Program-made: the position numbers and the translations under genes
Part shown: positions 7,447 to 15,805 of the stretch, one piece after another
How positions within the stretch are numbered: position 1 is the stretch's first letter
Layout: the number at the start of each line of letters is the position of its first letter
Assembly: GCF_003071345.1 (NCBI RefSeq)
Contig: NZ_QCYK01000003.1
Location: forward strand, 620,001-684,000
DNA length: 64,000 bases
Direction of reading: 5' to 3'
Source of the DNA: Chitinophaga parva
GTDB lineage: Bacteria > Bacteroidota > Bacteroidia > Chitinophagales > Chitinophagaceae
Notes under the pieces: model-generated
Told to the model about the DNA's origin: nothing
The model's database searches: none
Seen by the model: the letters and a program-made list of their open reading frames with translations, nothing else

Positions 7447-9645
7447 TTACCGCCATTTCAGCCGCAGGCTGTTGGCTACTACGCTTACAGAACTCAGTGC
7501 CATCGCGGCGCCGGCTATCATGGGGTTGAGCAGGAATCCATTCACCGGGTACAGGATGCCAGCCGCCAGCGGAATGCCAATGAGATTATAAATAAAGGCC
7601 CAGAAGAGATTTTGACGTATAGCTGATACCGTTAGTGATGAAATATGTATGGCCTGCGGAATGCGTGCCAGGTCGGAGGATACGATGGTCATGCGGGCCA
7701 CGTCCATGGCTATGTCACTGCCCCGGCCCATAGCAATGCTTACATCTGCCTGTGCCAGTGCTTCTGCATCGTTAATGCCGTCTCCGGCCATGGCTACCAC
7801 ATGCCCCTCGCGTTGCAGCGCTGTTACAAAAGCGGCTTTATCACCAGGCAGTACGCCTGCCTTGTAATGGGTGATGCCTGCTTTTTCCGCGATCACTTTT
7901 GCCGTAGCGGCGTGATCGCCGGTAAGCATATATACCTGGATACCCGCGTCCTGCAAGGCTTTCACGGCGCCCGGGGAACTGGGTTTCAACGCGTCTTCTA
8001 TTGCCAGCACAGCCAATGCTTCTGTGTTGTTTGCAAAATAGATCACTGTTTTAGCGGCTGCCCGCCATTGTGCTACGGTAGCTGCCAGTGCAGGCGATAC
8101 CGTGATGTCATGCGCTGTGAGCAGGCGGAGATTGCCTGCATAATAGGTAACGTTATCGTGAATAGCGGTGACACCGGCGCCGGGTAGGTTGGTCACCTGG
8201 GTAAGGGTAACAGGTTCCTGTGCCGGTAAATAGGCCACCACAGCACCTGCCAGCGGGTGGGTAGATTGCTGTTCCAATGCTGCCAGTACCTGGGGCAACG
8301 GTGGTGTGCCTGCTTTCCATTCCAGGGCGGTGACCGCCGGTTTACCTGCTGTGAGGGTGCCGGTCTTGTCCAGTACAATGGCGTTTACGCGGCGCGCCAG
8401 TTCCAGGCTTTCCGCATCTTTAATAAGGATGCCTTGTGCCGCGGCCTTGCCCACACCCACCATGATGGCAGTGGGCGTGGCCAGTCCCAGGGCGCAGGGG
8501 CAGGCAATGATCAATACTGTGATCATGCCCAGCAGGCCATGGGAAAGGCTTTGCGGCCCCCCGGCCAATAACCATATACCAAACGTTAGTACTGCAATGC
8601 CAATGACCACCGGTACAAAAATGCCGGCTATCTTATCTACCCGCCGCTGCACCGGGGCCTTGCTGCCCTGTGCGTTTTGCACCATCTGGATAATGTGTGC
8701 CAGCACGGTATCGGCCCCGGTTTGCAGTGCGGTGACCTGCAGGCTGCCCTGCTGGTTCATGGTACCTGCATACACTTTGCTGCCGCTTGTCTTTTCTACC
8801 GGCAGGGGCTCCCCGCTGATCATACTTTCATCAGCGAAGGAATGGCCCTGTGCTACCTGCCCGTCCACCGCAATCCGGTCGCCACCCCTTACCAGCAGCA
8901 GGTCTCCGGGCTGCACACTGGCAGTGGGCACTTCCTGTTGTGTGCCATCGGGGAGCAGGCGTATCACGGTATTGGGCTGTAGTCCCATCAGCTTTTTAAT
9001 GGCGCTGGCCGTGCCACCTTTGGCCTTTTCTTCCAGCCATTTGCCTAATAAAATAAAGGCTATCACCACTGCGGCGGCTTCAAAATAAACGGGTGCATGC
9101 AGTCCCTGGGCATGCCAATAGCCGGGCCAGAGCGTATTGCACACGCTGAAAACGTAGGCCACGCCGGTGCTCAGGGCTACCAGGGTATCCATGTTAGCCT
9201 TGCGGTGACGGGCCTGTTTCCAGGCATTCACGTAAAAAGGGGTGCCAAAATAAAAGATAAAGGGAGTGGCCAATGCCCACATGATATAGTTAGCATACGG
9301 CATATCCATGAAGAACATCCCGATCACCGCCAGCGGTGCCGCCAGGATCAAAGCAGCTATGGTTTTGCGTTGCAGCGTTTTCGCTTGTTGCTGCTGCTGG
9401 TCTTCAAAAGTTTGGGCGGCATTGTCTTCAATCAGCAGGTCGTAGCCCAGGGCCTGCAGGGCTGTCTTCATGGCGGTGGGAGCTACCTTTGTGGGATCGT
9501 AAGTGACCTGTGCCGTGGCATTGGCAAAGTTCACGCTGGCCTGGCTTACGCCGGGCAGGTATTGCAAGGTGCTTTCTGTGCTCACTGCGCAGGCTGCGCA
9601 GCTAAGGTGCAGTACCGGGAAATTTTTGGTGATCGTCGGGTTCAT
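7447..9645 (-). CDS. copA: Copper-translocating P1B-type ATPase
   Basis: 732 residues, normal for CopA. A single N-terminal HMA domain has LSCAACAV (Cys 16 and Cys 19). Eight membrane helices are predicted. The transport motif CPC is at ~382-384 (ACPCALGLATPT), the actuator loop is ISGEPLPVEK, the phosphorylated Asp is in DKTGTLT (~426), the nucleotide-binding HP motif is STHPLAGAV, and the hinge is GDGINDAEALAQADV. CPC and the HMA domain point to Cu(I) export from the cytoplasm across the inner membrane. It is followed by the HMA chaperone and the Cys-rich protein, and is preceded by an AraC regulator on the same strand. Two perfect copies and one near-copy of a shared motif are upstream. 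Confidence 0.96.
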   Translation of the reverse strand: MNPTITKNFPVLHLSCAACAVSTESTLQYLPGVSQASVNFANATAQVTYDPTKVAPTAMKTALQALGYDLLIEDNAAQTFEDQQQQQAKTLQRKTIAALILAAPLAVIGMFFMDMPYANYIMWALATPFIFYFGTPFYVNAWKQARHRKANMDTLVALSTGVAYVFSVCNTLWPGYWHAQGLHAPVYFEAAAVVIAFILLGKWLEEKAKGGTASAIKKLMGLQPNTVIRLLPDGTQQEVPTASVQPGDLLLVRGGDRIAVDGQVAQGHSFADESMISGEPLPVEKTSGSKVYAGTMNQQGSLQVTALQTGADTVLAHIIQMVQNAQGSKAPVQRRVDKIAGIFVPVVIGIAVLTFGIWLLAGGPQSLSHGLLGMITVLIIACPCALGLATPTAIMVGVGKAAAQGILIKDAESLELARRVNAIVLDKTGTLTAGKPAVTALEWKAGTPPLPQVLAALEQQSTHPLAGAVVAYLPAQEPVTLTQVTNLPGAGVTAIHDNVTYYAGNLRLLTAHDITVSPALAATVAQWRAAAKTVIYFANNTEALAVLAIEDALKPSSPGAVKALQDAGIQVYMLTGDHAATAKVIAEKAGITHYKAGVLPGDKAAFVTALQREGHVVAMAGDGINDAEALAQADVSIAMGRGSDIAMDVARMTIVSSDLARIPQAIHISSLTVSAIRQNLFWAFIYNLIGIPLAAGILYPVNGFLLNPMIAGAAMALSSVSVVANSLRLKWR

Positions 9646-9718
9646 AACATTCCAAGGTTGTTCGGTTACAAATGTCCAACCCCCGGGATGCCCCGCCGTT
9701 ACAGGATTACAGGTATGC

Positions 9719-9779
9719 TTTGCATAATTTCAGCAGCGCGCTGCGGTTTTGCAGGATTCCTTTTTTGTTTTGCATAATT
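9719..9779 (-). promoter_or_regulatory. Cluster of TTTGCATAATT repeats upstream of copA
   Basis: Exact copies stand at 9719-9729 and 9769-9779, with a 9/11 copy (TTTGCAGGATT) at 9748-9758, all in one orientation. The step from 9748 to 9769 is 21 bp, two helical turns, which suits the tandem half-sites of AraC proteins. A further exact copy is before the HMA gene. Confidence 0.55.
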
Positions 9780-9790
9780 CCCATACCCGG

Positions 9791-10348
9791 CTATACTTTG
9801 TCCAATGGCTTTCTGTGCCCATGCTGTCCTTTGAATGCGCTGGGCGTCATGCCGGTCACTTCCTTGAACTGCCTGCTCAGGTGTGCTACGCTGCTGTACC
9901 CTGCCTGGAAAGCGATCTCTGAAATGCTCAGCTCATCATACACCAGCAGTTCCTTTACACGTTCCACCTTTTGCCGGATGTAATATTTCTCCACCGTTAC
10001 ACCCTCCACCTGGGAAAACAGGGTGCTGAGCGTATTGTAATCATGGTGCAGGGTTTGGGCCAGGTAGGTGGAGAGGTTGATGGTGCGCTCGTCTGCTTCC
10101 TGGTGCACCAGCTTGCGGATGGCGTTCTTTACCTGTTCTATGAGGCGGCTTTTGCGATCGTCTATCAGCTCAAAGCCCAGTTGCTCCAGGTCATGGGAGA
10201 GGGGCTCCAGTTCAGCTTTTGAGAGGGTTTCTTCAATTTCCGCTTCTCCCAGTTGGAGGGAGAGCAGGTGCAACTGGCGGGCGGTTATTGTTTGTCTTAC
10301 CGCGGCTATGCAACGGTCGCAGACCATGTTTTTTATGTAGAGCTTCAT
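9791..10348 (-). CDS. AraC-family regulator with N-terminal CxxC metal-binding-like domain
   Basis: 185 residues. Residues ~1-75 look like a degenerate HMA domain: YIKNMVCDRCIAAVRQTI places Cys 10 and Cys 13 where HMA domains bind metal, and the following segments alternate strand and helix. Residues ~85-185 are the two-helix-turn-helix AraC DNA-binding domain (LSISEIAFQAGYSSVAHLSRQFKEVTGMTPSAF). The gene lies just upstream of copA on the same strand, so it is a likely direct copper sensor and regulator of the set. This is inference from fusion and context. Similar CxxC-AraC proteins are common in Bacteroidota but are, to my knowledge, hardly studied. Confidence 0.82.
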   Translation of the reverse strand: MKLYIKNMVCDRCIAAVRQTITARQLHLLSLQLGEAEIEETLSKAELEPLSHDLEQLGFELIDDRKSRLIEQVKNAIRKLVHQEADERTINLSTYLAQTLHHDYNTLSTLFSQVEGVTVEKYYIRQKVERVKELLVYDELSISEIAFQAGYSSVAHLSRQFKEVTGMTPSAFKGQHGHRKPLDKV

Positions 10349-10459
10349 GTTATGGGATTGTTCGTATGTAATTACTTTAGGTTATGACGTATTACCATTC
10401 ACAATGTAGGATTGCCGCGGCAATGTATCACCTTTGTGTGGTCAATAAAACGAAAGTAT

Positions 10460-11431
10460 ATGAACACAGACACTGGCATTACCCGGAAAAGAACCTGGCT
10501 TGATAAAAGCATTACCACCCGGGAGGTGATCTTCACCGGCGCTTTGGTACTTTGCATGCTGCCCTTTGTATCGCCGCCATGGGCGCTGCTCCTGGGCATT
10601 TTTACGGCACAGGTCATTGGCCATCCTTTCCTGCATCTGAATCATAAAGCTACGCATATTTTATTGCAGGTATCAGTGGTGGGCCTCGGCTTTGGTATGA
10701 ATGTGCAGGGCGCACTGAAGGCAGGGCAGCAGGGGTTTGTTTTCACCATCGCCTCCATCAGCGCCACCCTGTTGCTGGGCTGGGGGCTGGGCCGCTGGTT
10801 GGGAACAGACCGGAAAACCAGCTACCTGGTGGCCTGTGGCACGGCTATTTGCGGGGGCAGCGCTATTGCAGCTATTTCCCCGGTGATCCGTGCAGAAGAC
10901 AAGCAAGTGTCTGTAGCACTGGGCACGGTGTTCATACTGAATTCCGTTGCCCTCTTTTTATTCCCGGTGATAGGCCATGCCCTGCACCTGAGCCAGGCCC
11001 AGTTTGGTTTGTGGAGCGCTATCGCTATTCACGATACCAGCGCAGTGGTAGGCGCGGCCAATAAATATGGTCCCGAAGCCCTGCAGGTGGCCACCACGGT
11101 AAAGCTGGCCCGTGCCCTCTGGATCATGCCGGTAGCCCTGCTTACGGCGGTGTTTTCCCGGCAGGGCGCCCGCAAAGTAAAAATACCCTGGTTCATCCTG
11201 TTGTTTGTGCTGGCCCTGCTGCTGCATACCTGGTTTCCTATGCCGGTAGTGAGCGGTGCGATGGTGCAGGTGGCCAGGACAGGGCTTACGCTCACGTTGT
11301 TCCTCATTGGTGCCGGCCTTTCCAGGGACGTGCTGAAAGGCGTGGGCGCCAGGCCGTTAGTACAGGGTGTGGGGCTGTGGGTGGCTATTTCCGGGGCGGC
11401 ATTGTATGCAGTGCTGCATTGGGCGGCGTAA
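10460..11431 (+). CDS. YeiH-family putative sulfate/sulfite exporter (UPF0324)
   Basis: 323 residues from ATG 10460 (the frame is open from 10412, but this start gives the usual short charged N-terminus). About ten membrane helices are predicted. The family signature ACGTAICGGSAIAAISPVI is present, as is the later conserved AIHDTSAVVGAA. YeiH-like proteins are inner-membrane proteins proposed to export sulfite or similar anions, without firm biochemical proof. It is divergent from the copper AraC gene (111 bp gap) and is followed by the arsenic operon on the same strand. It may serve either group or stand alone. Confidence 0.85.
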   Translation: MNTDTGITRKRTWLDKSITTREVIFTGALVLCMLPFVSPPWALLLGIFTAQVIGHPFLHLNHKATHILLQVSVVGLGFGMNVQGALKAGQQGFVFTIASISATLLLGWGLGRWLGTDRKTSYLVACGTAICGGSAIAAISPVIRAEDKQVSVALGTVFILNSVALFLFPVIGHALHLSQAQFGLWSAIAIHDTSAVVGAANKYGPEALQVATTVKLARALWIMPVALLTAVFSRQGARKVKIPWFILLFVLALLLHTWFPMPVVSGAMVQVARTGLTLTLFLIGAGLSRDVLKGVGARPLVQGVGLWVAISGAALYAVLHWAA

Positions 11432-11513
11432 GCAGCGCCGCCTTTTACAGCGCGCACTTGCAGCCGGACAACAGCCTGCCCCGGGAAAAAAGATTTGGTC
11501 ATTCCCGGATAAC

Positions 11514-11531
11514 TATCGTAATATTGCGATA
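11514..11531 (+). promoter_or_regulatory. Palindromic ArsR operator at the arsR start
   Basis: TATCGTAATATTGCGATA is an 18-bp palindrome with one mismatched pair. It runs up to the A of the arsR start codon, so bound ArsR would block both transcription and the start region. A closely matching palindrome precedes arsM. Confidence 0.7.
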
Positions 11532-11860
11532 TGGGATTAACGAAATCAGATTTATTCACCAAACAGCAGAATGATATCGCCAATATGGCGAAGGCTATTG
11601 CGCATCCTGCGCGCATTGCCATCCTGCAATACCTGGTAAAGAAAAACGCCTGCGTAACGGGTGATCTGGTGGAAGAACTGGGCCTTGCCCAGGCTACTAC
11701 GTCCCAGCATTTAAAAGAATTAAAGAACGCTGGCATCATTCAGGGTACCGTGGAAGGCGCCAGCGTTTGCTACTGCATTGATCCCAAGGTTTGGAACCGC
11801 TACAAGCAGGTTTTCAACGTCTTCTTTGTGGAAGTAAAAAATGATAGCAGCTGCTGTTGA
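11531..11860 (+). CDS. arsR: ArsR-family repressor of the arsenic operon
   Basis: 109 residues with a winged helix-turn-helix (GDLVEELGLAQATTSQHLKELKNAGII). The classical ELCVCDL arsenic site in the third helix is not present: that helix region has a single Cys 41 (NACVTGDL). Other cysteines are CYC at 80-82 and a terminal CC at 108-109, so As(III) may be bound by an atypical set including the C-terminus. Apo-ArsR normally represses its own operon and leaves DNA when As(III) binds. The start codon abuts a palindrome at 11514-11531; no Shine-Dalgarno sequence is visible. arsM, acr3 and a metallophosphoesterase follow on the same strand. Confidence 0.9.
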   Translation: MGLTKSDLFTKQQNDIANMAKAIAHPARIAILQYLVKKNACVTGDLVEELGLAQATTSQHLKELKNAGIIQGTVEGASVCYCIDPKVWNRYKQVFNVFFVEVKNDSSCC

Positions 11861-11878
11861 TTTTTTTTGCCTCCAATT

Positions 11879-11894
11879 ATCGCAATATTGCAAT
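11879..11894 (+). promoter_or_regulatory. Second ArsR-type palindrome, upstream of arsM
   Basis: ATCGCAATATTGCAAT has the same core (ATCG-AATATTGC-AT) as the palindrome at arsR and is 22 bp before the arsM ATG. It suggests that arsM-acr3 has its own ArsR-controlled promoter. Confidence 0.6.
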
Positions 11895-11916
11895 GATACG
11901 ATAAAAACAAATTGCT

Positions 11917-12759
11917 ATGCAAACAGATGAACAACTCAAAGAACTGGTAAAACAAAAATATAGTGAGATCGCGCTACAGGACAAGGATACCAACCAGGCG
12001 TCCTGTTGCGGTTCGGGTTGTTGCTCCACCGAAGTATATAACATCATGAGCGATGATTACAGCCACCTGGAGGGCTATAACCCGGATGCTGATTTGGGCC
12101 TGGGTTGCGGGCTGCCCACGCAATTTGCCAGGATCCAGCCAGGTAATACCGTTATTGACCTGGGCTCCGGTGCAGGCAATGATTGTTTTATTGCCCGCAA
12201 AGAAGTGGGGGAAAGCGGCAAAGTGATCGGCGTAGATTTTACCCCGGCAATGATTGAACTGGCCCGCACCAATGCAGATAAGCTGGGGTATAACAATGTG
12301 GAATTCCGCCAGGGTGACATTGAGAAAATGCCCGTTGGTGCCGGCGTTGCTGACGTTGTAGTGAGCAACTGTGTGTTAAATCTGGTGCCCAATAAGGACG
12401 GCGTGATAAAGGAGATCTTCCGTGTACTCAAGGCCGGCGGCCACTTTAGTATATCTGACATTGTATTGGAAGGCAACCTGCCGGAAAAACTGCGTCAGGC
12501 TGCTGAAATGTATGCGGGTTGCGTGTCCGGAGCCATCCAAAAAGAGGCTTACCTGGGACTGATTACTGCTAATGGCTTTAAGAATATGACCATCCAGCGG
12601 GAAAAGACAATTCATATTCCAGACGATATTTTGAGCACCTACCTGTCTGCCGCAGAAATAGCCGCATTCCGCGCAGGTGACGCCGGCATTTACAGTGTTA
12701 CGGTGTATGCGGAAAAACCCCGGGCGGAAGCCTGCTGCGCACCCGGATGTTGCCAGTAA
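11917..12759 (+). CDS. arsM: Arsenite S-adenosylmethionine methyltransferase
   Basis: 280 residues, cytoplasmic. The SAM-binding motif is DLGSGAGND (81-89). The three cysteines needed to bind and methylate As(III) are in the expected contexts: LGCGLP (Cys 64), SNCVLNL (Cys 152) and AGCVSGA (Cys 202). Extra Cys-rich ends are present: CCGSGCC near residues 30-36 and CCAPGCC at the C-terminus. They could pass arsenic to the active site. ArsM makes mono- to trimethylated arsenicals, some volatile. It is 56 bp after arsR and 28 bp before acr3, so the genes are probably co-transcribed. Base composition is lower in GC than the flanking chromosome, which fits transfer. Confidence 0.95.
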   Translation: MQTDEQLKELVKQKYSEIALQDKDTNQASCCGSGCCSTEVYNIMSDDYSHLEGYNPDADLGLGCGLPTQFARIQPGNTVIDLGSGAGNDCFIARKEVGESGKVIGVDFTPAMIELARTNADKLGYNNVEFRQGDIEKMPVGAGVADVVVSNCVLNLVPNKDGVIKEIFRVLKAGGHFSISDIVLEGNLPEKLRQAAEMYAGCVSGAIQKEAYLGLITANGFKNMTIQREKTIHIPDDILSTYLSAAEIAAFRAGDAGIYSVTVYAEKPRAEACCAPGCCQ

Positions 12760-12787
12760 ACAAGTGCTATACCCTCAACAAATCAAT

Positions 12788-13879
12788 ATGCAAAACTGTA
12801 ATCCCGCCCAGCGCAAGCGCCTGAGCTTCCTGGACCGTTACCTGACCCTTTGGATTTTTTTGGCAATGGCTGCAGGCGTGGCTATTGGATACTTTGTTCC
12901 CTCCGCGCCTGCGTTTATCAATTCCTTTTCTACAGGCACTACCAATGTGCCGCTGGCAATAGGGCTGATCCTGATGATGTACCCACCGCTGGCAAAAGTG
13001 CGATACGAACAAATGGGACAGGTATTCCGCAACACGAAGATCTTATCCGTTTCATTATTATTAAACTGGATCATCGGGCCGTTGCTGATGTTTGTGTTGG
13101 CGGTAGTGTTCCTGCGCGACCAACCAGCCTACATGACTGGTCTTATCCTGATCGGCCTGGCCCGTTGTATCGCTATGGTCATCGTATGGAATGAGCTGGC
13201 GGAAGGCAACCGGGAGTATGCGGCGGGCCTGGTAGCATTGAATAGCATCTTCCAGGTATTGTTATATAGTGTATATGCATACATCTTCCTGACCTGGCTA
13301 CCTGGCTTGCTTGGCATGAAAGGCGCTACAGTGGCGGTATCCATTGGAGAGATCGCCCGTAGTGTTGGCATTTACCTGGGTATTCCGTTTGCCGCCGGCG
13401 TGATCAGCCGCTATACGCTTATCCGCTTGAAAGGTGAAAGCTGGTACCAGGAAAAATTTATTCCGGTTATTTCACCCATCACCCTGATCGCATTACTCTT
13501 TACCATTGTGGTGATGTTCAGCCTCAAGGGGCAGATGATCGTACAAATACCGCTGGACGTGGTGCGCATCGCCATTCCGCTGGCAGTGTACTTTGTTATT
13601 ATGTTCCTGGTTAGCTTTCTGTTGGGGCGTGCCATGGGGGCCGATTACAGTAAAAATGCCTCCATAGCCTTTACGGCGGCGGGCAACAACTTTGAATTGG
13701 CCATTGCGGTGGCAATCGGGGTGTTTGGCATTAATTCCGGGCAGGCATTTGTGGGGGTGATCGGCCCGCTGGTAGAAGTTCCGGCATTAATTGCGCTGGT
13801 GAATGTAGCTTTCTGGTTGCGTAAACGCTGGTACAGCCGCGAGGCGGATACTGCCAACCTCACAAAAACGCAGGCATAA
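12788..13879 (+). CDS. acr3: Acr3-type arsenite efflux transporter
   Basis: 363 residues from ATG 12788, 28 bp after arsM; a longer frame open from 12677 lies inside arsM and is rejected. Ten membrane helices are predicted. The Acr3 hallmark [19 protein letters not shown] contains the essential Cys, and the later [18 protein letters not shown] carries the conserved Glu of the transport site. Acr3 exports As(III) across the inner membrane by exchange with protons and needs no ATPase partner. Four genes of arsenic detoxification follow one another here, but no arsenate reductase is seen. Confidence 0.95.
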   Translation: MQNCNPAQRKRLSFLDRYLTLWIFLAMAAGVAIGYFVPSAPAFINSFSTGTTNVPLAIGLILMMYPPLAKVRYEQMGQVFRNTKILSVSLLLNWIIGPLLMFVLAVVFLRDQPAYMTGLILIGLARCIAMVIVWNELAEGNREYAAGLVALNSIFQVLLYSVYAYIFLTWLPGLLGMKGATVAVSIGEIARSVGIYLGIPFAAGVISRYTLIRLKGESWYQEKFIPVISPITLIALLFTIVVMFSLKGQMIVQIPLDVVRIAIPLAVYFVIMFLVSFLLGRAMGADYSKNASIAFTAAGNNFELAIAVAIGVFGINSGQAFVGVIGPLVEVPALIALVNVAFWLRKRWYSREADTANLTKTQA

Positions 13880-13913
13880 TATTATCCCAGACACTATAAC
13901 AAATACAGGGTAT

Positions 13914-14690
13914 ATGAAAATCGCTTTATTTAGTGACATCCATGCTAACCTTCCCGCGTTGGAAGCCTTTTTTGAGGATGTGGAAACGCGTAAACCGGAC
14001 GCCATTTACTGCCTGGGTGACCTGGTGGGTTATAATATCTGGCCCAATGAAGTAATCCGGGAGATCCGCCAGCGGGGTATTCCTGCCATAGCGGGTAATT
14101 ATGATTTTGGTATTGGCCGCACCAGCGATGATTGCGGCTGCGCTTACAAAACGGATGATGAAAAGGCGAATGGAGCAATATCCATCAGTTATACCAATGC
14201 TGTTGTAAAGGAGGATGAACGCCGCTATCTGCGCACACTTCCGGCGCATATCAAGGTTGAATTTCAATTGAACCACGATAAACTGAACCTGTTACTGGTA
14301 CATGGCAGCCCACGTAAGATCAACGAATATCTATTTGAAGACCGGGAGGAGAAAAGCATGTTGCGCATAATGGCGGACGCCGATGCAGATATTATGTGTT
14401 TCGGGCATACGCATAAACCCTATCACCGCATATTACCTGGCGCACCGGATGCAGCAACGCCGCATTACCGCCACGCCATCAACATTGGCGCGGTCGGTAA
14501 GCCCAAAGACGGTGATCCCCGTGGCGGTTACGTGCTGCTTCACATCGATGAAAATGCCAGTACGAAGTCTACTGCAGGTATCCGGGTAGAATTTATCCGG
14601 TTTGAATACGACGTAGAAAAGGCTGCAAAAGCGGTAGAAGATAGTCCACTACCGGATGCATACGCAGAAAGCCTCAGGAATGCCCGCTAG
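13914..14690 (+). CDS. Calcineurin-like metallophosphoesterase in the arsenic operon
   Basis: 258 residues, no signal peptide. Metal-binding motifs are in order: FSDIHAN (6-12), GDLVGY (35-40), GNYD (61-64), VHGSP (~123) and FGHTHKPY (~160). The third motif has Tyr where GNHD has His, as in part of the family. The segment after it has CGC, an unusual pair of Cys. The substrate is unknown: relatives act on cyclic nucleotides, dinucleotide polyphosphates or phosphodiesters. It lies 34 bp after acr3 and ends the operon, so a role linked to arsenic (for example removal of an arsenylated or damaged phosphate compound) is possible but unproven. Confidence 0.87.
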   Translation: MKIALFSDIHANLPALEAFFEDVETRKPDAIYCLGDLVGYNIWPNEVIREIRQRGIPAIAGNYDFGIGRTSDDCGCAYKTDDEKANGAISISYTNAVVKEDERRYLRTLPAHIKVEFQLNHDKLNLLLVHGSPRKINEYLFEDREEKSMLRIMADADADIMCFGHTHKPYHRILPGAPDAATPHYRHAINIGAVGKPKDGDPRGGYVLLHIDENASTKSTAGIRVEFIRFEYDVEKAAKAVEDSPLPDAYAESLRNAR

Positions 14691-14812
14691 TCTCCATTAA
14701 TCCCGGAAGTGGAATACCGGTTCTTCCAGGCCGGTGCTGCATAGGGCAGGAGATAAAATGATACACATGGTCAACAAAGCAGGCGGTATAGGTGTATGGG
14801 GTGCTTGCTACA

Positions 14813-15148
14813 TTATCCTTCATGGCGCTGCTGCAGCAATTTCTCCAGCTGTTTCAGTTTGCCTTTCCAGAAGCCCTCAAAAAATTCCAGCCATTGTTTC
14901 ACTTCATTGAATCCAGCTGCCTGGAGGCTGCAATGCCGCTCCCGGCCCAGGTCTTCAATGGTGATAAGGCCGGATTCCTGCAACACTTTTACATGCTTTG
15001 ACACCGCCGGCCGGCTGATGTTAAAATTGTCTGCCAGGGCATTGATGGTAAGGCTTTGCGCCGCCAGCAGCACCAGGATGGCGCGGCGCGTGGGATCGGC
15101 GATGGCCTGGAATACGTCTGCTTTATGCGGGTACATGGGCGCGTTCAT
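14813..15148 (-). CDS. ArsR-type winged-helix regulator paired with an SRPBCC protein
   Basis: 111 residues (or 107 if the inner ATG at 15136 is used). FQAIADPTRRAILVLLAAQSLTINALADNFNISRPAVSKHVKVLQESGLI is the classic non-metal ArsR fold used with AHSA1/SRPBCC partners; only the first part is needed to place it. It has no Cys cluster, so metal sensing is unlikely. It overlaps the 3' end of the SRPBCC gene by 26 bp. The palindromes upstream of the SRPBCC gene (15578-15618) are its likely targets, giving autoregulation. Confidence 0.88.
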   Translation of the reverse strand: MNAPMYPHKADVFQAIADPTRRAILVLLAAQSLTINALADNFNISRPAVSKHVKVLQESGLITIEDLGRERHCSLQAAGFNEVKQWLEFFEGFWKGKLKQLEKLLQQRHEG

Positions 15149-15572
15149 TTAAAAGATCTGCAAAACGGGCTGCTATCTTGCCTTTCCAGCCCTTGCTCAT
15201 GATCATGGCGGCTATTACATTCTTCCAGCCTTTGAAACCAGCTTGTGTAAGCGTGAGGGCGGTGCCGCCTTCCCGGGCCTCCAGCGTCCAGGTGATCAGG
15301 GTGTCCAGGTTAATAACGCCGGGCCTTGGGCCTCCCTGCCAGGTATACACCAGGCGGTGCGGGGCCTGTACTTCCTTTACTTCTGCATACACAATACCGT
15401 CCCATCCCATCTTTACGCGGGGCTGGCTGTGAAACCGGAAGCGATGCCCCACTTCCGCACGGAAATCGTTTGGCATGAGCCACTGGCCCAGCAGGGCAGG
15501 GTCTGTCAGGTATTCCCATACCTGCTGCGGCGGGTGCGGCAGGAACCAATGCACCAGGATATCTTTTTCCAT
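15123..15572 (-). CDS. SRPBCC/AHSA1-domain protein
   Basis: 149 residues, a single START-like helix-grip domain of the AHSA1 type. The N-terminal HPPQQVWEYLTDPALLGQWL and the later TWTLEAREGGTALTLTQAGF are typical. These proteins have a hydrophobic cavity for small ligands; the ligand here is unknown. The gene comes first in a two-gene unit, before its ArsR partner, whereas the regulator usually comes first. Two palindromes and a TATCTTTA box (minus strand of 15595-15602) lie directly upstream. Confidence 0.87.
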   Translation of the reverse strand: MEKDILVHWFLPHPPQQVWEYLTDPALLGQWLMPNDFRAEVGHRFRFHSQPRVKMGWDGIVYAEVKEVQAPHRLVYTWQGGPRPGVINLDTLITWTLEAREGGTALTLTQAGFKGWKNVIAAMIMSKGWKGKIAARFADLLNERAHVPA

Positions 15573-15577
15573 GATAA

Positions 15578-15618
15578 GTAACCTTTGAGTTACGTAAAGA
15601 TAGGTAACCTGCAGGTTA
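15578..15618 (-). promoter_or_regulatory. Two palindromic operators upstream of the SRPBCC-ArsR unit
   Basis: GTAACCTTTGAGTTAC (15578-15593, GTAAC arms) and TAACCTGCAGGTTA (15605-15618, perfect) flank TATCTTTA, a near match to the TAnnTTTG -7 box on the minus strand. The arms share GTAACCT, which suggests one regulator binds both, most simply the ArsR protein of the unit. Confidence 0.6.
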
Positions 15619-15805
15619 TATAAAAATGTTTTCCCCCGGCGCTTGTAACAAAACAGCCGGGTACGCCGTTAAAAGGGCATTCAAGATAAGGGGGCCCGTC
15701 CCTGTAGCACGAATGTGTTAAATTCGTCTACGCCATTTTTACTTGCAGGAATTTTTTCTACTTTGTTATTTTAGAACCAAAATCAATCAATTGTAACCCT
15801 TTTTC

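Noticed and set aside
12677..12787. N-terminal extension of acr3 into arsM
   Set aside because: The segment overlaps arsM in another frame and lacks Acr3-like features; ATG 12788 matches the family.
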